Positions 12,874 through 20,330 of a DNA stretch of 20,330 nt are shown piece by piece. Where the stretch lies: contig DATJBF010000037.1 in NCBI GenBank assembly GCA_035515475.1, positions 1 through 20,330 on the forward strand, read 5' to 3'. This stretch comes from DATJBF01 sp035515475 (GTDB lineage Bacteria; Verrucomicrobiota; Verrucomicrobiia; Palsa-1439). The notes under the pieces are model-generated. The model was not told where the DNA came from, searched no databases, and was given only the letters and a program-made list of their open reading frames with translations. A program made the position numbers and the translations under genes. Position 1 is the first letter of the stretch, and each line of letters opens with the position of its first letter.

Positions 12874-13995
12874 ATGGGAGGAAATCGTACCAGCCTGAGG
12901 TTGTTCTCGGGATGTGCTGCCCTCTGTGTGACGGTCAGCCTGTTCGTGACCGGCGCTCAGGCTGTTGACACCCGGTCGCCATCGGACGTCCAATCCTTCG
13001 AGCAACTCCAAGAGCAACAACAGTCCATTCTCCGAGCCCTCGAGCAGGCGCGACAGGACGCCGCCGCCACGGCGCGGGCAATCGAATCGGTCCGCCAGGA
13101 GAACCAGGCCACCGCCAAACGCAACAGCGAGGAGGTCGAGGCGCGGCTCGGCCGGATTGAGGAATCGGTCAGCACCCAACACGAGCGCGAACTGGAGAAC
13201 CTGCAGAAGTCGCACCGATTCACGCTCATCATCGTCGGCGTCTTCGCCGGCGTCGGGTTTTTCGGGATGTTGTTCTTTGCCGTATTCTTGCTCCGCGTGA
13301 TGAATCGGCGCACTGAGACACTGATCTCCCAAATCGCGGGCCAGCCGCTCGGGCCCAGTTTCGCGCCCGCCGCGCTCGGGCCGGGCGACACCCAGATCGT
13401 TCCCGTCAATCGCGTCGAGCAATCCACCACGCGGTTCCTCAGCACCATCGAACGACTCGAGAAACGCATTCACGAACTCGAAGGCGCCGCTGAGCCGGCC
13501 CCGGAGCCTGATTCGCGGCCCCGACCCGTGGCCATCGATCCCGAGCCCAAGAAGCCGGCTGAACCGTCGCATCTGGTCGCGGAAGCGAGCGCTGAATCGC
13601 CCGAGCCGCGGCCCTCCACCGAGCCTGAATCGGCCGCGGGCCGCGCGAAAGCCGAGCGCGCGGAACGCGACGCCCGGGTCGCGTTGCTGCTGGGCAAGGG
13701 GCAGGCGCTGCTGAACCTGCAGCAGGCCGACAATGCGCTGGCTTGCTTTGATGACGTGATTGCGGTCGATTCGACGAACGCGGAGGCGTTCGTGAAGAAA
13801 GGCATCGCGTTGGAGCGGCTGGGCCGGCTCGATGAGGCGATTGACAGCTACGACCGCGCGATTGCGTTGGATGACTCGATGACGATGGCTTATCTGAGCA
13901 AGGGCGGCGTGTTCAATCGGCTCGAGCGTTACGGCGAGGCGCTGCAGTGCTACGAGCAGGCCTTACGCGCGCAGCAGAAACCCGGCGTCTCTTAG
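12874..13995 (+). CDS. Signal-peptide, coiled-coil, membrane and TPR protein
   Basis: This 373-aa protein has an N-terminal export signal (about 1-30, ending TGAQA) and a Gln/Glu/Ala-rich coiled coil (about 36-113). One membrane segment follows (about 117-140, FTLIIVGVFAGVGFFGMLFF), then a short heptad region, a Pro/Glu-rich linker, and about three TPR units at the C-terminus (ALACFDDVIAVDSTNAEAF, LDEAIDSYDRAIALDDS, YGEALQCYEQALRAQQ). The domain order places the coiled coil outside and the TPRs in the cytoplasm, suggesting an envelope-spanning adaptor; function unknown. The ATG at 12874 is preceded by GGGGA and starts the export signal. Its last 33 bases overlap the 3' end of the convergent zinc-ribbon gene. 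Confidence 0.85.
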   Translation: MGGNRTSLRLFSGCAALCVTVSLFVTGAQAVDTRSPSDVQSFEQLQEQQQSILRALEQARQDAAATARAIESVRQENQATAKRNSEEVEARLGRIEESVSTQHERELENLQKSHRFTLIIVGVFAGVGFFGMLFFAVFLLRVMNRRTETLISQIAGQPLGPSFAPAALGPGDTQIVPVNRVEQSTTRFLSTIERLEKRIHELEGAAEPAPEPDSRPRPVAIDPEPKKPAEPSHLVAEASAESPEPRPSTEPESAAGRAKAERAERDARVALLLGKGQALLNLQQADNALACFDDVIAVDSTNAEAFVKKGIALERLGRLDEAIDSYDRAIALDDSMTMAYLSKGGVFNRLERYGEALQCYEQALRAQQKPGVS

Positions 13996-14538
13996 GTCGA
14001 CACGGCCGGATCGCTTGGCGTTCTCGGCCTCCAGCGCTTTCCTGGCCAACTGGAAATTGGCACGCTTGAGATCGTGGTTTTCCTCTTCCTTGGCAGCCAA
14101 CAACTGCTCCAGCTCCGCGATGCGCGCCTGGTACGCGGCGATTCTCTTCTGGATGTTCGCTTGCGCTTGTGCGACCCGTTCTTCCAGTTCGCCCATGCGT
14201 TGGGCCGCTTCAGCCTGCGTATCAAGAAGACTCGTGCGCTGCGCAAACAGGGCCTGTACCAGCCGGTTCATCATCATGCGCGCCAGATGCGGGATAAGCG
14301 CCGCTCGGACGGGCACCGGGACGCCTCCACCGGGCGCGGCGGCAGGCGGAATCAACTCCACGACGTCGGCTGACGCCATGCGGTGGCGGGCTGCCCATTC
14401 TCCGTAAGAAGGTTCCCTGACGGAATGGGGTGGCACGACAATTTGCTCGTCGCAATTCGTGCAGGCGACGACGGCACCAACTCCCTCGTCATCCACAGCC
14501 AACTTCTGGCCACAATTCAGGCAGAAAAATCTGATCAC
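13963..14538 (-). CDS. Zinc-ribbon coiled-coil protein (unrecognised)
   Basis: The 191-aa soluble product begins with a zinc ribbon: FFCLNCGQKL and, 14 residues on, ACTNCDEQIVVPP (C-x2-C twice). A Pro/Ala linker follows, then a helical stretch with MMMNRLVQALFAQRTSLLD, then a long heptad region (ELEERVAQAQANIQKRIAAY, RIAELEQLLAAKEEE). The zinc ribbon resembles those at the front of many PVC regulatory or scaffold proteins. The start GTG at 14538 is chosen because AGGAGG lies 5 nt upstream. It converges with and overlaps the TPR gene. Possibly they act together, since both are coiled-coil proteins, but there is no direct evidence. Confidence 0.75.
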   Translation of the reverse strand: MIRFFCLNCGQKLAVDDEGVGAVVACTNCDEQIVVPPHSVREPSYGEWAARHRMASADVVELIPPAAAPGGGVPVPVRAALIPHLARMMMNRLVQALFAQRTSLLDTQAEAAQRMGELEERVAQAQANIQKRIAAYQARIAELEQLLAAKEEENHDLKRANFQLARKALEAENAKRSGRVDLRDAGFLLRA

Positions 14539-14838
14539 GGTCCCTCCTTGGCGAAACCGTGCCGCTACAATGGCGCGCCGCGGCGCCTGAGTCAATTCAA
14601 ATCCCGCTGTCGGCGAAAGAAAAGACGGCCCCCGTCCCTCCGGTCCCCGGCTGGAATCGGCGGCGTGGATGTTTCGCTCCGGTTACGCCTGTTTCTCGTG
14701 TGGTCGGCGCGGCTCCCGGTGGCGCGCCATTCTTGCCTTGACGTTTGCCAGTCGGGCATGTGTTGTTTACTCGAAAGGAAGCGAGCGCGTGTGGCGAAAC
14801 GGCGGCGCGCACCTCCCTCACTGACACGATTTCCGGAC
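14539..14838. other. Divergent intergenic region
   Basis: These 300 bp separate the zinc-ribbon gene (minus) from the first membrane TPR gene (plus). A weak minus-strand promoter is possible (TTGACT 14595-14590, 17 bp, CATTGT 14572-14567), and an equally weak plus-strand one (TTGACG 14738-14743, 17 bp, TGTTGT 14761-14766). GGCGCGCC occurs twice (14572-14579 and 14722-14729). The plus frame is open through here, but its translation looks non-coding (Arg/Pro-rich). Confidence 0.4.
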
Positions 14839-16797
14839 ATGATTGAGTTCCCTCGTCGGCAGCAAAGCTTGCTTCTCTGTGCGTGTCTGGCTCTGGCCAC
14901 CGTGGCTGTTTACTGGCCGGCCCACCGTTGCGACTTCATCAACTACGACGACAACCTTTATGTCGCGGAGAACCCCCACCTGCGGGCGGGGGTGACCCTG
15001 CGGGGGCTGAGTTGGGCGATGACCACTCCCCTGGATCTCTGGATGCCCGTAACGTGGTTGGTTCGATTGATCGAGTACCAATTGTTCGGCTCCAATGCCG
15101 GCGCGGATCATTTGGTCAACGTGCTGTTCCACGTTGCCAACACCGTGCTGCTCTTCGGCGTTCTCCAGCGGCTGACGGGCGCACCTTGGCGGAGCGCGTT
15201 GGCAGCGGCGTTGTTTGCGCTGCATCCACTGCACGTGGAAGCGGTGGCGTGGGTCACCGGACTCAAAGACGTGCTGAGCACATGTTTGGGACTGCTCACG
15301 ATTTGGGCGTACGCGAGATACGTCGAGGAGCCCGCCGTCCGCGGTTCGCGACGGAAAATCTTCTTTGGTCTGACGCTGACGGTCTACGCGTTGGCACTGA
15401 TGGCCAAACCGATGATGGTGACTCTGCCGCTGGTGCTGTTGTTGCTCGATTATTGGCCGCTCGGTCGAACGCACTGGGCGAAAGCGGCCAGGGCGAGATC
15501 GGGTCGGACGACCCGGAAGGACCTCGAGCAAAACCTCGGCCAATTGGTAAAGGAGAAAATCCCCTTTCTTGTCCTGGCCGCCGGAGCGTGTGCGGCGACT
15601 GTTTGGGCGCAGCGCGCCGCGGGGCCGCTGGTGTCGCTCGAGAATCTGCCGCTGGGCATACGCGTCGGCAACGCCCTGCTTTCTTATGTGGGCTACGTCG
15701 GCAAGACGATTTGGCCGACGGGGCTGGCTGTCTTCTACCCATTCGACGCGCACTTGTCGCTGGTCGCCGCCAGCGTTGCCGGCACGGTTCTGGTTGGGCT
15801 GACAGCAGCAGTGATTTGGCGGGTCCGACGTGCCCCGTGGCTGGCTGTTGGCTGGTTTTGGTATCTGGGCACGCTGGTGCCGGTGATCGGCCTCGTGCAG
15901 GCTGGGGTCGTGCCGGCGATGGCGGATCGGTACAGCTACGTTCCCTCGGTGGGATTGTTCATCATGTTGTGCTGGAGCGTGCCGGACGGTGCACGGCAGC
16001 GGCGAACCCTGCGTGTGACCGTTGGGAGTGCCGCGGTGGCGGCGCTGGCGGTCTGTGCGGTGCTCGCCAGGATACAAATTGGTTACTGGAAGAACACGGA
16101 GACGCTCTTTCGTCATGCGCTGAACGTCACCCGCAATAATTGGCTGGCACACAACAATCTTGGAATCGCCTTGGGGCAGGCGGGTAAAATTGATGAGGCC
16201 GTTGCCCAGTGCGAACAGGCGTTACGAATCAGACCCGGGTTTCCCGAGGCGCATTACAACTTGGGGCTCGCCTTGGGGCGCATCGGTCGGATCCAAGAGG
16301 CCGTCGCGCACTATGAGCAAGCTCTGCGGATCAAACCCGACTTCGCCGAGGCGCATTACAGCCTGGGGAATATTTTACTGACGATGGGCGACGTCGAAAA
16401 CGCGATTGTGCACTACCGACAAGCGTTGCGGGTCAAGCCTGATTTCGCCGAGGCGCACTACAACCTGGGGGTTGCCCTGCAGCAACAGGGCCGGGCCCAA
16501 GAAGCGATGCAGCACTATGAAGCGGCGCTCCGGCTCAATCCCACTATTGCCGGGGCGCACAACAATTTGGGAATCCTATTGAAGGATCTGGGCAGGGCGC
16601 CGGAGGCAATTGAGCACTTCGAAGCGGCGCTGCGGATCCAGCCGGAGGACGCCGGGACGCACTACAATCTTGGGGGCGCCCTGGAGCAAGTCGGGCGGTT
16701 CGGGGAAGCGATGGACCAATACGAGCAAGCACTGCAGATCAAGCCCGACTTCACTGACGCACAAACGAGACTGGCGCGGCTGCGGGCTGCTCGATAA
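14839..16797 (+). CDS. TMTC-like multi-pass membrane protein with C-terminal TPR array (copy A)
   Basis: The 652-aa product has roughly ten membrane segments in residues 10-430, followed by about six TPR units (435-645). Near the N-terminus NYDDNLYVAENP carries an Asp pair (D37-D38) where GT-C fold glycosyltransferases have theirs. Further family-like segments are FALHPLHVEAVAWVTGLKD, AKPMMVTLPLVLLLLDYWPL and PAMADRYSYVPSVGLF. This matches bacterial relatives of TMTC O-mannosyltransferases (DUF1736 type); the TPRs would face a partner protein. A sugar-transfer activity is inference and the donor is unknown. The ATG at 14839 gives the natural signal-anchor start, but no good ribosome site is visible and an upstream ATG (14759) is possible. 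Confidence 0.82.
   Translation: MIEFPRRQQSLLLCACLALATVAVYWPAHRCDFINYDDNLYVAENPHLRAGVTLRGLSWAMTTPLDLWMPVTWLVRLIEYQLFGSNAGADHLVNVLFHVANTVLLFGVLQRLTGAPWRSALAAALFALHPLHVEAVAWVTGLKDVLSTCLGLLTIWAYARYVEEPAVRGSRRKIFFGLTLTVYALALMAKPMMVTLPLVLLLLDYWPLGRTHWAKAARARSGRTTRKDLEQNLGQLVKEKIPFLVLAAGACAATVWAQRAAGPLVSLENLPLGIRVGNALLSYVGYVGKTIWPTGLAVFYPFDAHLSLVAASVAGTVLVGLTAAVIWRVRRAPWLAVGWFWYLGTLVPVIGLVQAGVVPAMADRYSYVPSVGLFIMLCWSVPDGARQRRTLRVTVGSAAVAALAVCAVLARIQIGYWKNTETLFRHALNVTRNNWLAHNNLGIALGQAGKIDEAVAQCEQALRIRPGFPEAHYNLGLALGRIGRIQEAVAHYEQALRIKPDFAEAHYSLGNILLTMGDVENAIVHYRQALRVKPDFAEAHYNLGVALQQQGRAQEAMQHYEAALRLNPTIAGAHNNLGILLKDLGRAPEAIEHFEAALRIQPEDAGTHYNLGGALEQVGRFGEAMDQYEQALQIKPDFTDAQTRLARLRAAR
16141..16770 (+). 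repeat. 102-bp period TPR repeats in copy A
   Basis: The segment GAGGCGCA(T/C)TAC recurs at 16246, 16348 and 16450, exactly 102 bp (34 codons) apart, and the pattern continues with more divergence to the gene's end. It encodes consecutive TPR units whose B-helix ends read YEQALRIKPDFAEAHYNLG-like. Confidence 0.85.
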
Positions 16798-16863
16798 CGT
16801 CGCTCTGCCCCCGAGGTGTTCGGGCTGGTTGGCGCCAGCCATTTCGAATAAACTGCCTTTCCG

Positions 16864-18933
16864 ATGAAAGGACGGACGTTCTTTCCGTTGCTGGTGATTG
16901 CCGCCGGGCTGCTGGCTTATCAGAACAGTTTCACGGGTGGTTTTTTTCACGACGACTTCGCTTCAATCCCCGAGAACCCGACCATCCGCCATCTCTGGCC
17001 CATCTGGGAGCCGTTGTCGCCGCCCCGCCGTGGCGGGCCCACGGTGGAAGGTCGGCCATTGGTCAATCTATCGCTGGCCGTCAACTACGCCTTCGGCGGC
17101 TACAATGTGTGGGGTTATCACGCGTTCAATCTGACCATTCATATCCTTGCGGGCCTGACTCTGCTGGGGATTGTGCGACGGACGCTGCTCCAGCCGGCTT
17201 TGCGCGATCGCTTTGGCGCCGCGGCAGGGGAACTGGCTCTGGCTACGGCGATCCTCTGGACGGTTCATCCGCTGCAGACCGAGTCAGTAACCTACATCGT
17301 TCAGCGAGCTGAATCGATGATGGGGTTATTCTACTTGCTGACGTTGTATTGTTTCATCCGCGGGGTCGAATCGGCGCGGACGGGAATTTGGTATGGCCTG
17401 TCGGTAGCCGCCTGTGCGTTGGGGGTGATCAGCAAAGAGGTGATGGTCACCGGGCCGGTGATGGTGCTCTTGTACGACCGGACGTTCGTTTCGGGCTCGT
17501 TCCGAGAGGCATGGCAACGGCACTGGCCGCTGTACCTGGGGTTGTCGGCAAGCTGGATCCTGCAGGCTATCGTGCTGGCTTTTGGACAGGCCCCAACCAC
17601 CTTCGCCAATGCGAAGCGCATCGACCGCACTTGGTGGCAGTACCTGGCGACCGAGCCGGGGGTGATCCTCTATTACCTGCGCCTGTCCGTCTGGCCGTCA
17701 CCGCTGGGGCTGGATCACAAGTGGCCGATCGCGCGAACGTGGATGAGCATCCTGCCGACGTCGGTTGTGGTGGCAGCCCTTGTCGCCGCGACGATCTGGG
17801 CCTCGAGGAGGAACCGCGCCTCAACCCCGACGTCAGGACCAGCTTGGGGATTTGTAGGCGCATGGTTCTTTTTGATTCTGGCGCCGAGCTCGAGCGTCGT
17901 CCCCCTCCTCGATCCGCTTTATGAACATCGCATGTATTTGCCGCTGGCAGCGGTGGTCAGTGCTGTGGTGACGGGCCTGTACGCGGTGGCGGGACGGAAG
18001 AGTTTGGCGGCGTTCGCAGTGATGGCGATTGGACTGGGACTCCTGACGTGGCAGCACAATCGGGATTACCAAAGGAACCCACATTTCAGCTTGGGAATTG
18101 CCTTGCAGCGGGCCGGACGAGTCCAGGAGGCGATTGTCCAGTTCGACCAAGCCGCGCAGAGCGCTCCTGATGATGCGGAACTGCATTACGATCTCGGGAG
18201 TGCCCTGGAGGAAGCGGGAAAGGTGCCGGAAGGGATCGCTCAGTATGAGCAAGCGCTGCGGATCCAGCCCGATTTTGCGGAGGCGCACAACAATCTGGGA
18301 GTTGCGTTGGCACGGCTGGGCAGAGGACCGGAGGCGATCCACCACTTCATGCAGGCGCTGCGCATTCGGCCTGATTATGCCGACGCGCATTACAATCTGG
18401 GGCTTGCCTTGCAGCGGGCAGGGAGACTCGAAGATGCGGTCGAGCATTGGCGAGAAGCGCTCAGGCTCAGGCCCGATTTTGCCGAGGCGTACAACAGCTT
18501 GGGCATGGTCTTGTGGCGCGCGGGCAAAGCGGGCGAGGCGATTGCTTATTACCAGCAGGCCCTGCAGCTTGACCCCGATTACGCGGAGGCGCACAACAAC
18601 TTGGGCGCGGCGTTCTGGCAGGCGGGCAGGACCCAAGAGGCGATTGGGCATTGGAAGCGGGCGCTGCAGCTGAGGCCTGATTACGCGGAGGCACACAACA
18701 ACTTCGGGCTTGCCCTGGAGCAACTCGGTAGGCCCCAAGAGGCTATCGCCCATTACAAGCAGGCGCTACGGCTCCAGCCCGACATGGCCGAGGCGCACAA
18801 CAATCTCGGGAACGCCCTGGAACGAGTCGGCAAGACCCAAGAAGCCATCGCGCAATATGAGGAAGCCCTGCGGATCAGGCCCGATTTCACTGAGGCGCAG
18901 AACAGGTTGGCGCGACTGCGGGCCGCGCCGTAG
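16864..18933 (+). CDS. TMTC-like multi-pass membrane protein with C-terminal TPR array (copy B)
   Basis: This 689-aa paralogue of the preceding gene has the same plan. A membrane region (about 5-400) opens with FFHDDFASIPENPTIR (D30-D31), followed by TVHPLQTESVTYIVQRAES, SKEVMVTGPVMVLLYDR and LDPLYEHRMYLPLAAVV. About eight TPR units follow (405-685), ending with TEAQNRLARLRAAP, almost the same ending as copy A. Copy B keeps the SKE motif in the helix where copy A has AKP. The 66-bp gap from copy A on the same strand suggests co-transcription. Family-based role: glycosyltransferase-like membrane protein with protein-binding repeats; the exact activity is unknown. The start ATG lacks a clear ribosome site. 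Confidence 0.85.
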   Translation: MKGRTFFPLLVIAAGLLAYQNSFTGGFFHDDFASIPENPTIRHLWPIWEPLSPPRRGGPTVEGRPLVNLSLAVNYAFGGYNVWGYHAFNLTIHILAGLTLLGIVRRTLLQPALRDRFGAAAGELALATAILWTVHPLQTESVTYIVQRAESMMGLFYLLTLYCFIRGVESARTGIWYGLSVAACALGVISKEVMVTGPVMVLLYDRTFVSGSFREAWQRHWPLYLGLSASWILQAIVLAFGQAPTTFANAKRIDRTWWQYLATEPGVILYYLRLSVWPSPLGLDHKWPIARTWMSILPTSVVVAALVAATIWASRRNRASTPTSGPAWGFVGAWFFLILAPSSSVVPLLDPLYEHRMYLPLAAVVSAVVTGLYAVAGRKSLAAFAVMAIGLGLLTWQHNRDYQRNPHFSLGIALQRAGRVQEAIVQFDQAAQSAPDDAELHYDLGSALEEAGKVPEGIAQYEQALRIQPDFAEAHNNLGVALARLGRGPEAIHHFMQALRIRPDYADAHYNLGLALQRAGRLEDAVEHWREALRLRPDFAEAYNSLGMVLWRAGKAGEAIAYYQQALQLDPDYAEAHNNLGAAFWQAGRTQEAIGHWKRALQLRPDYAEAHNNFGLALEQLGRPQEAIAHYKQALRLQPDMAEAHNNLGNALERVGKTQEAIAQYEEALRIRPDFTEAQNRLARLRAAP
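18078..18920 (+). repeat. 102-bp period TPR repeats in copy B
   Basis: The GAGGCG motif recurs at 18280, 18484, 18586, 18688 and 18790, all in 102-bp register, and a variant (GACGCG) fills 18382. The DNA similarity between units is high enough to allow slippage or exchange with the array in copy A. Confidence 0.85.
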
Positions 18934-19022
18934 ATCATCCCAGACCGGCTGCGTCGTCAGGAGCGCCGGCGCGGACGTTCATGCAGAGTGTGCGCGTTCA
19001 CAGATAAGCTGCAGGCACCGCG

Positions 19023-19046
19023 TTGATGTATCAGTTGATGTATCAA
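19023..19046. promoter_or_regulatory. Operator-like dyad (two tandem half-palindromes)
   Basis: TTGAT-N2-ATCA-N2-TGAT-N2-ATCAA, with all three N2 being GT, forms a 24-bp dyad made of two direct 12-bp units (19022-19033 and 19034-19045, identical). It lies about 94 bp before the dehydrogenase start, in a position typical of a regulator site. Confidence 0.45.
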
Positions 19047-19124
19047 GCGCCGCAGCCGTCGCCAGCGCACTCGGGTCTTCATCGTGTTGTCACACAAAAC
19101 TCGCCCAAATGAATTGGCGTAATC

Positions 19125-19130
19125 TATAAT
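19125..19130 (+). promoter_or_regulatory. -10 box (TATAAT) of the dehydrogenase gene
   Basis: A perfect TATAAT ends only 9 bp before the ATG at 19140, so the transcript would start within a few bases of the start codon (leaderless). No convincing -35 hexamer is present at 16-18 bp, which would fit an activator-dependent promoter. Confidence 0.45.
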
Positions 19131-19139
19131 CCCTCTACC

Positions 19140-19913
19140 ATGCATGAGACCATTTCCCTGTTCGATCTCACGGGGCGCACCGCCTTGATCACTGGTTCCA
19201 GTCAAGGCTTGGGCCTCGCGCTCGCCCGTGGTCTGGGCCAGGCTGGCGCAGCGGTCGTACTCAACGGTCGTGACCAGAAAAAGCTCTCCGTCGCTGCGGA
19301 GGCCTTGAAAGGCGAAGGCTTGCGGGTAACAACCTCGGCTTTCGATGTCACCGACGCCAAGGCCATCGAGCAGGCCGTCGCCCAGATCGAGAAGGATTTC
19401 GCCCCCATCGACATTCTGGTGAACAACGCCGGCATTCACCGGCGAGCGCTCGTTGCCGATATGACCGAGGCACAGTGGCGCGAAGTGATCGAGACCAATC
19501 TCACCAGCGCGTTCCTGGTAACGCGGCAGGTTGGTCCGTGCATGATCGTACGCGGGGCCGGAAAAATCGTCAACGTATGTTCGCTGATGAGCGAAGTATC
19601 CCGCTCCTCCCTCGCCAACTACGCCGCTGCCAAGGGCGGATTGAAAATGCTCACGCGCTCGCTGGCGGCCGAATGGGCGAAATACAACATCCAATCCAAC
19701 GGCATCGGCCCAGGTTATTTCGCGACGGAATTGACGAGACCGTTGATGGAGAATCCTGAGTTTAACCGATGGATCTGCGACCGTACGCCAGCCGGCCGTT
19801 GGGGCAGGCCGGAGGAACTCGTGGGCGCGGCCGTGTTCCTCGCCTCCCGGGCCTCGGACTTCGTCAATGGGCAGATCATTTACGTTGATGGCGGCCTCTT
19901 GGCCTGTATTTGA
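19140..19913 (+). CDS. Short-chain dehydrogenase, gluconate 5-dehydrogenase-like
   Basis: The 257-aa cytoplasmic NAD(P)-dependent oxidoreductase has the classical SDR motifs: TGSSQGLG (18-25), NNAG (95-98), N120, S148, Y161 and K165 (YAAAK). The start SLFDLTGRTALITGSSQGLG and the end GQIIYVDGG fit the group of gluconate 5-dehydrogenase (IdnO/Gno) and 2-deoxy-D-gluconate 3-dehydrogenase (KduD), used in sugar-acid breakdown. The exact substrate cannot be read from sequence, so no symbol is given. No Shine-Dalgarno is seen, consistent with leaderless translation. It stands alone: copy B ends 206 bp upstream and tRNA-Gln lies downstream on the other strand. Confidence 0.85.
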   Translation: MHETISLFDLTGRTALITGSSQGLGLALARGLGQAGAAVVLNGRDQKKLSVAAEALKGEGLRVTTSAFDVTDAKAIEQAVAQIEKDFAPIDILVNNAGIHRRALVADMTEAQWREVIETNLTSAFLVTRQVGPCMIVRGAGKIVNVCSLMSEVSRSSLANYAAAKGGLKMLTRSLAAEWAKYNIQSNGIGPGYFATELTRPLMENPEFNRWICDRTPAGRWGRPEELVGAAVFLASRASDFVNGQIIYVDGGLLACI

Positions 19914-20051
19914 TTGGTTTAAACTTGTCGCTATCCGGCAGTACCGGGACTCCGTGAGGCCCAAGGAACGAATGCCCCCGGCCAGGAAACCAACCCCTGC
20001 GCAGTTCGGGAACGCGACAATAGCCGGCCGCGGGCTTGGACGATTAGAAGT

Positions 20052-20125
20052 TGGCTGCCTCGCTAGGACTCGAACCTAGACAAACTGATCCAGAGTCAGT
20101 TGTGCTACCATTACACCACGAGGCA
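20052..20125 (-). tRNA. tRNA-Gln (anticodon CUG)
   Basis: The minus-strand sequence folds into a complete cloverleaf. The acceptor is TGCCTCG/CGAGGCA, the D arm contains GTAATGGTAGCAC, and the anticodon arm is ACTGA-CTCTGGA-TCAGT with anticodon CTG. The T arm is CTAGG-TTCGAGT-CCTAG. The discriminator G (20055) and the 3' CCA (20054-20052) are encoded. Confidence 0.96.
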
Positions 20126-20144
20126 GTGGGGCCCAATCGGCAAA

Positions 20145-20173
20145 AGAGTAGAGCGCGTTGAAAAGCGTGTCAA
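20145..20173 (-). promoter_or_regulatory. Promoter of tRNA-Gln
   Basis: On the minus strand, TTGACA (20173-20168) and TACTCT (20150-20145) have a 17-bp spacer, about 20 bp before the mature tRNA. The -35 box begins 16 bp from the edge of the right IS end. Confidence 0.65.
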
Positions 20174-20189
20174 GCGCACCTCGAGGCCG

Positions 20190-20330
20190 TGTCGCGACTC
20201 CATGAGAATGTCCCCTTGCGAACTCTTTAGAAATGTCCCCATTTCGACCTCCACGAGGAGGTCAGATGGGAGCGATTCTGATGAGCTGTAAGGAGCGGCG
20301 ACGATTGGAACTATTATCCCGAGTACGAGA
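20190..20330 (-). mobile_element. Right IS end (inverted copy of the left end)
   Basis: This is the reverse complement of positions 1-141 with six mismatches, ending sharply at TGTCGCGAC (20190). AATGTCCCC occurs at 20207-20215 and 20232-20240. The element continues beyond the window, so both copies point inward. Confidence 0.8.
20262..20330 (-). CDS. C-terminal end of the same IS transposase (partial, 5' end outside window)
   Basis: The same 22-codon tail as at the left end, ending in TGA (20264-20262), with an identical amino-acid sequence despite five base differences. Only the C-terminus lies inside the window. Confidence 0.6.
   Translation of the reverse strand, partial: SRTRDNSSNRRRSLQLIRIAPI

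Noticed and set aside
14572..14729. Two GGCGCGCC octamers as a regulatory repeat
   Set aside because: In DNA this GC-rich such palindromes arise often, and their placement relates to no promoter element.
14818..16152. Long open frame on the minus strand opposite the first TMTC-like gene
   Set aside because: Its translation is rich in Arg, His, Gln and Pro without recognisable motifs, and it mirrors a convincing membrane protein on the plus strand. It is a GC-driven shadow frame.
18078..18920. Regular 102-bp repeats as a possible CRISPR or satellite array
   Set aside because: The period is exactly 34 codons, the frame is open and the product is a standard TPR array.
1..20330. Whole window as a composite transposon bounded by inverted IS copies
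   Set aside because: The interior contains core genes (asd, rpmH, rnpA, yidC, tRNA-Gln) in a conserved cluster. Chromosomal DNA between two independent insertions, with the contig ending in the repeat, is far more likely.

Overview
The window is GC-rich bacterial DNA. The mix of genes suggests a member of the PVC superphylum, most likely Verrucomicrobiota or a relative. The pointers are two TMTC-like membrane TPR proteins, a tiny lipoprotein with an IPWN/SWEG tail, long coiled-coil envelope proteins and a minimal Rhs-type secreted protein. This placement is inference from gene style; no marker-gene comparison could be run.

Layout. Both ends (1-141 and 20190-20330) are the same 141-bp sequence in inverted orientation. 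Each carries the 3' end of one coding region plus the terminal repeats of an insertion sequence, so the window lies between two inward-facing copies of one element. Next to the left copy is asd (lysine/threonine/DAP branch). A minus-strand pair follows, a coiled-coil membrane protein and a 57-aa lipoprotein, then a YacP-like NYN nuclease, then a plus-strand P1B-type heavy-metal ATPase.

From about 5137 to 8525 there is an accessory island of visibly lower GC, all on the minus strand. In transcription order it holds a secreted transglutaminase-like protein, a very short Rhs-core protein with a signal peptide and an unrecognised C-terminal domain, a candidate immunity gene, a relic of a second copy of the Rhs protein's C-terminal tip, a second unrelated candidate immunity gene, and a relic of the C-terminus of a paralogue of the first immunity gene. 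This is the architecture of a polymorphic-toxin locus that has swapped cassettes, and it is the best candidate here for something undescribed.

The island sits immediately downstream of the conserved cluster rpmH-rnpA-yidD-yidC-jag (8695-11783, minus strand; ribosome, RNase P and membrane-insertion functions). That cluster has a near-consensus promoter whose -35 box contains the stop codon of the upstream gene, a D-amino-acid aminotransferase. Divergent promoters then lead to a signal-peptide/coiled-coil/TPR protein, which overlaps tail-to-tail with a zinc-ribbon coiled-coil protein.

Two tandem plus-strand genes for large multi-pass membrane proteins with C-terminal TPR arrays (TMTC-like, GT-C fold candidates) follow. 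Last come a short-chain dehydrogenase resembling gluconate 5-dehydrogenase, preceded by an operator-like dyad, and tRNA-Gln(CUG) with its own promoter, beside the right-hand IS copy. No CRISPR array, rRNA or obvious replication origin was seen.
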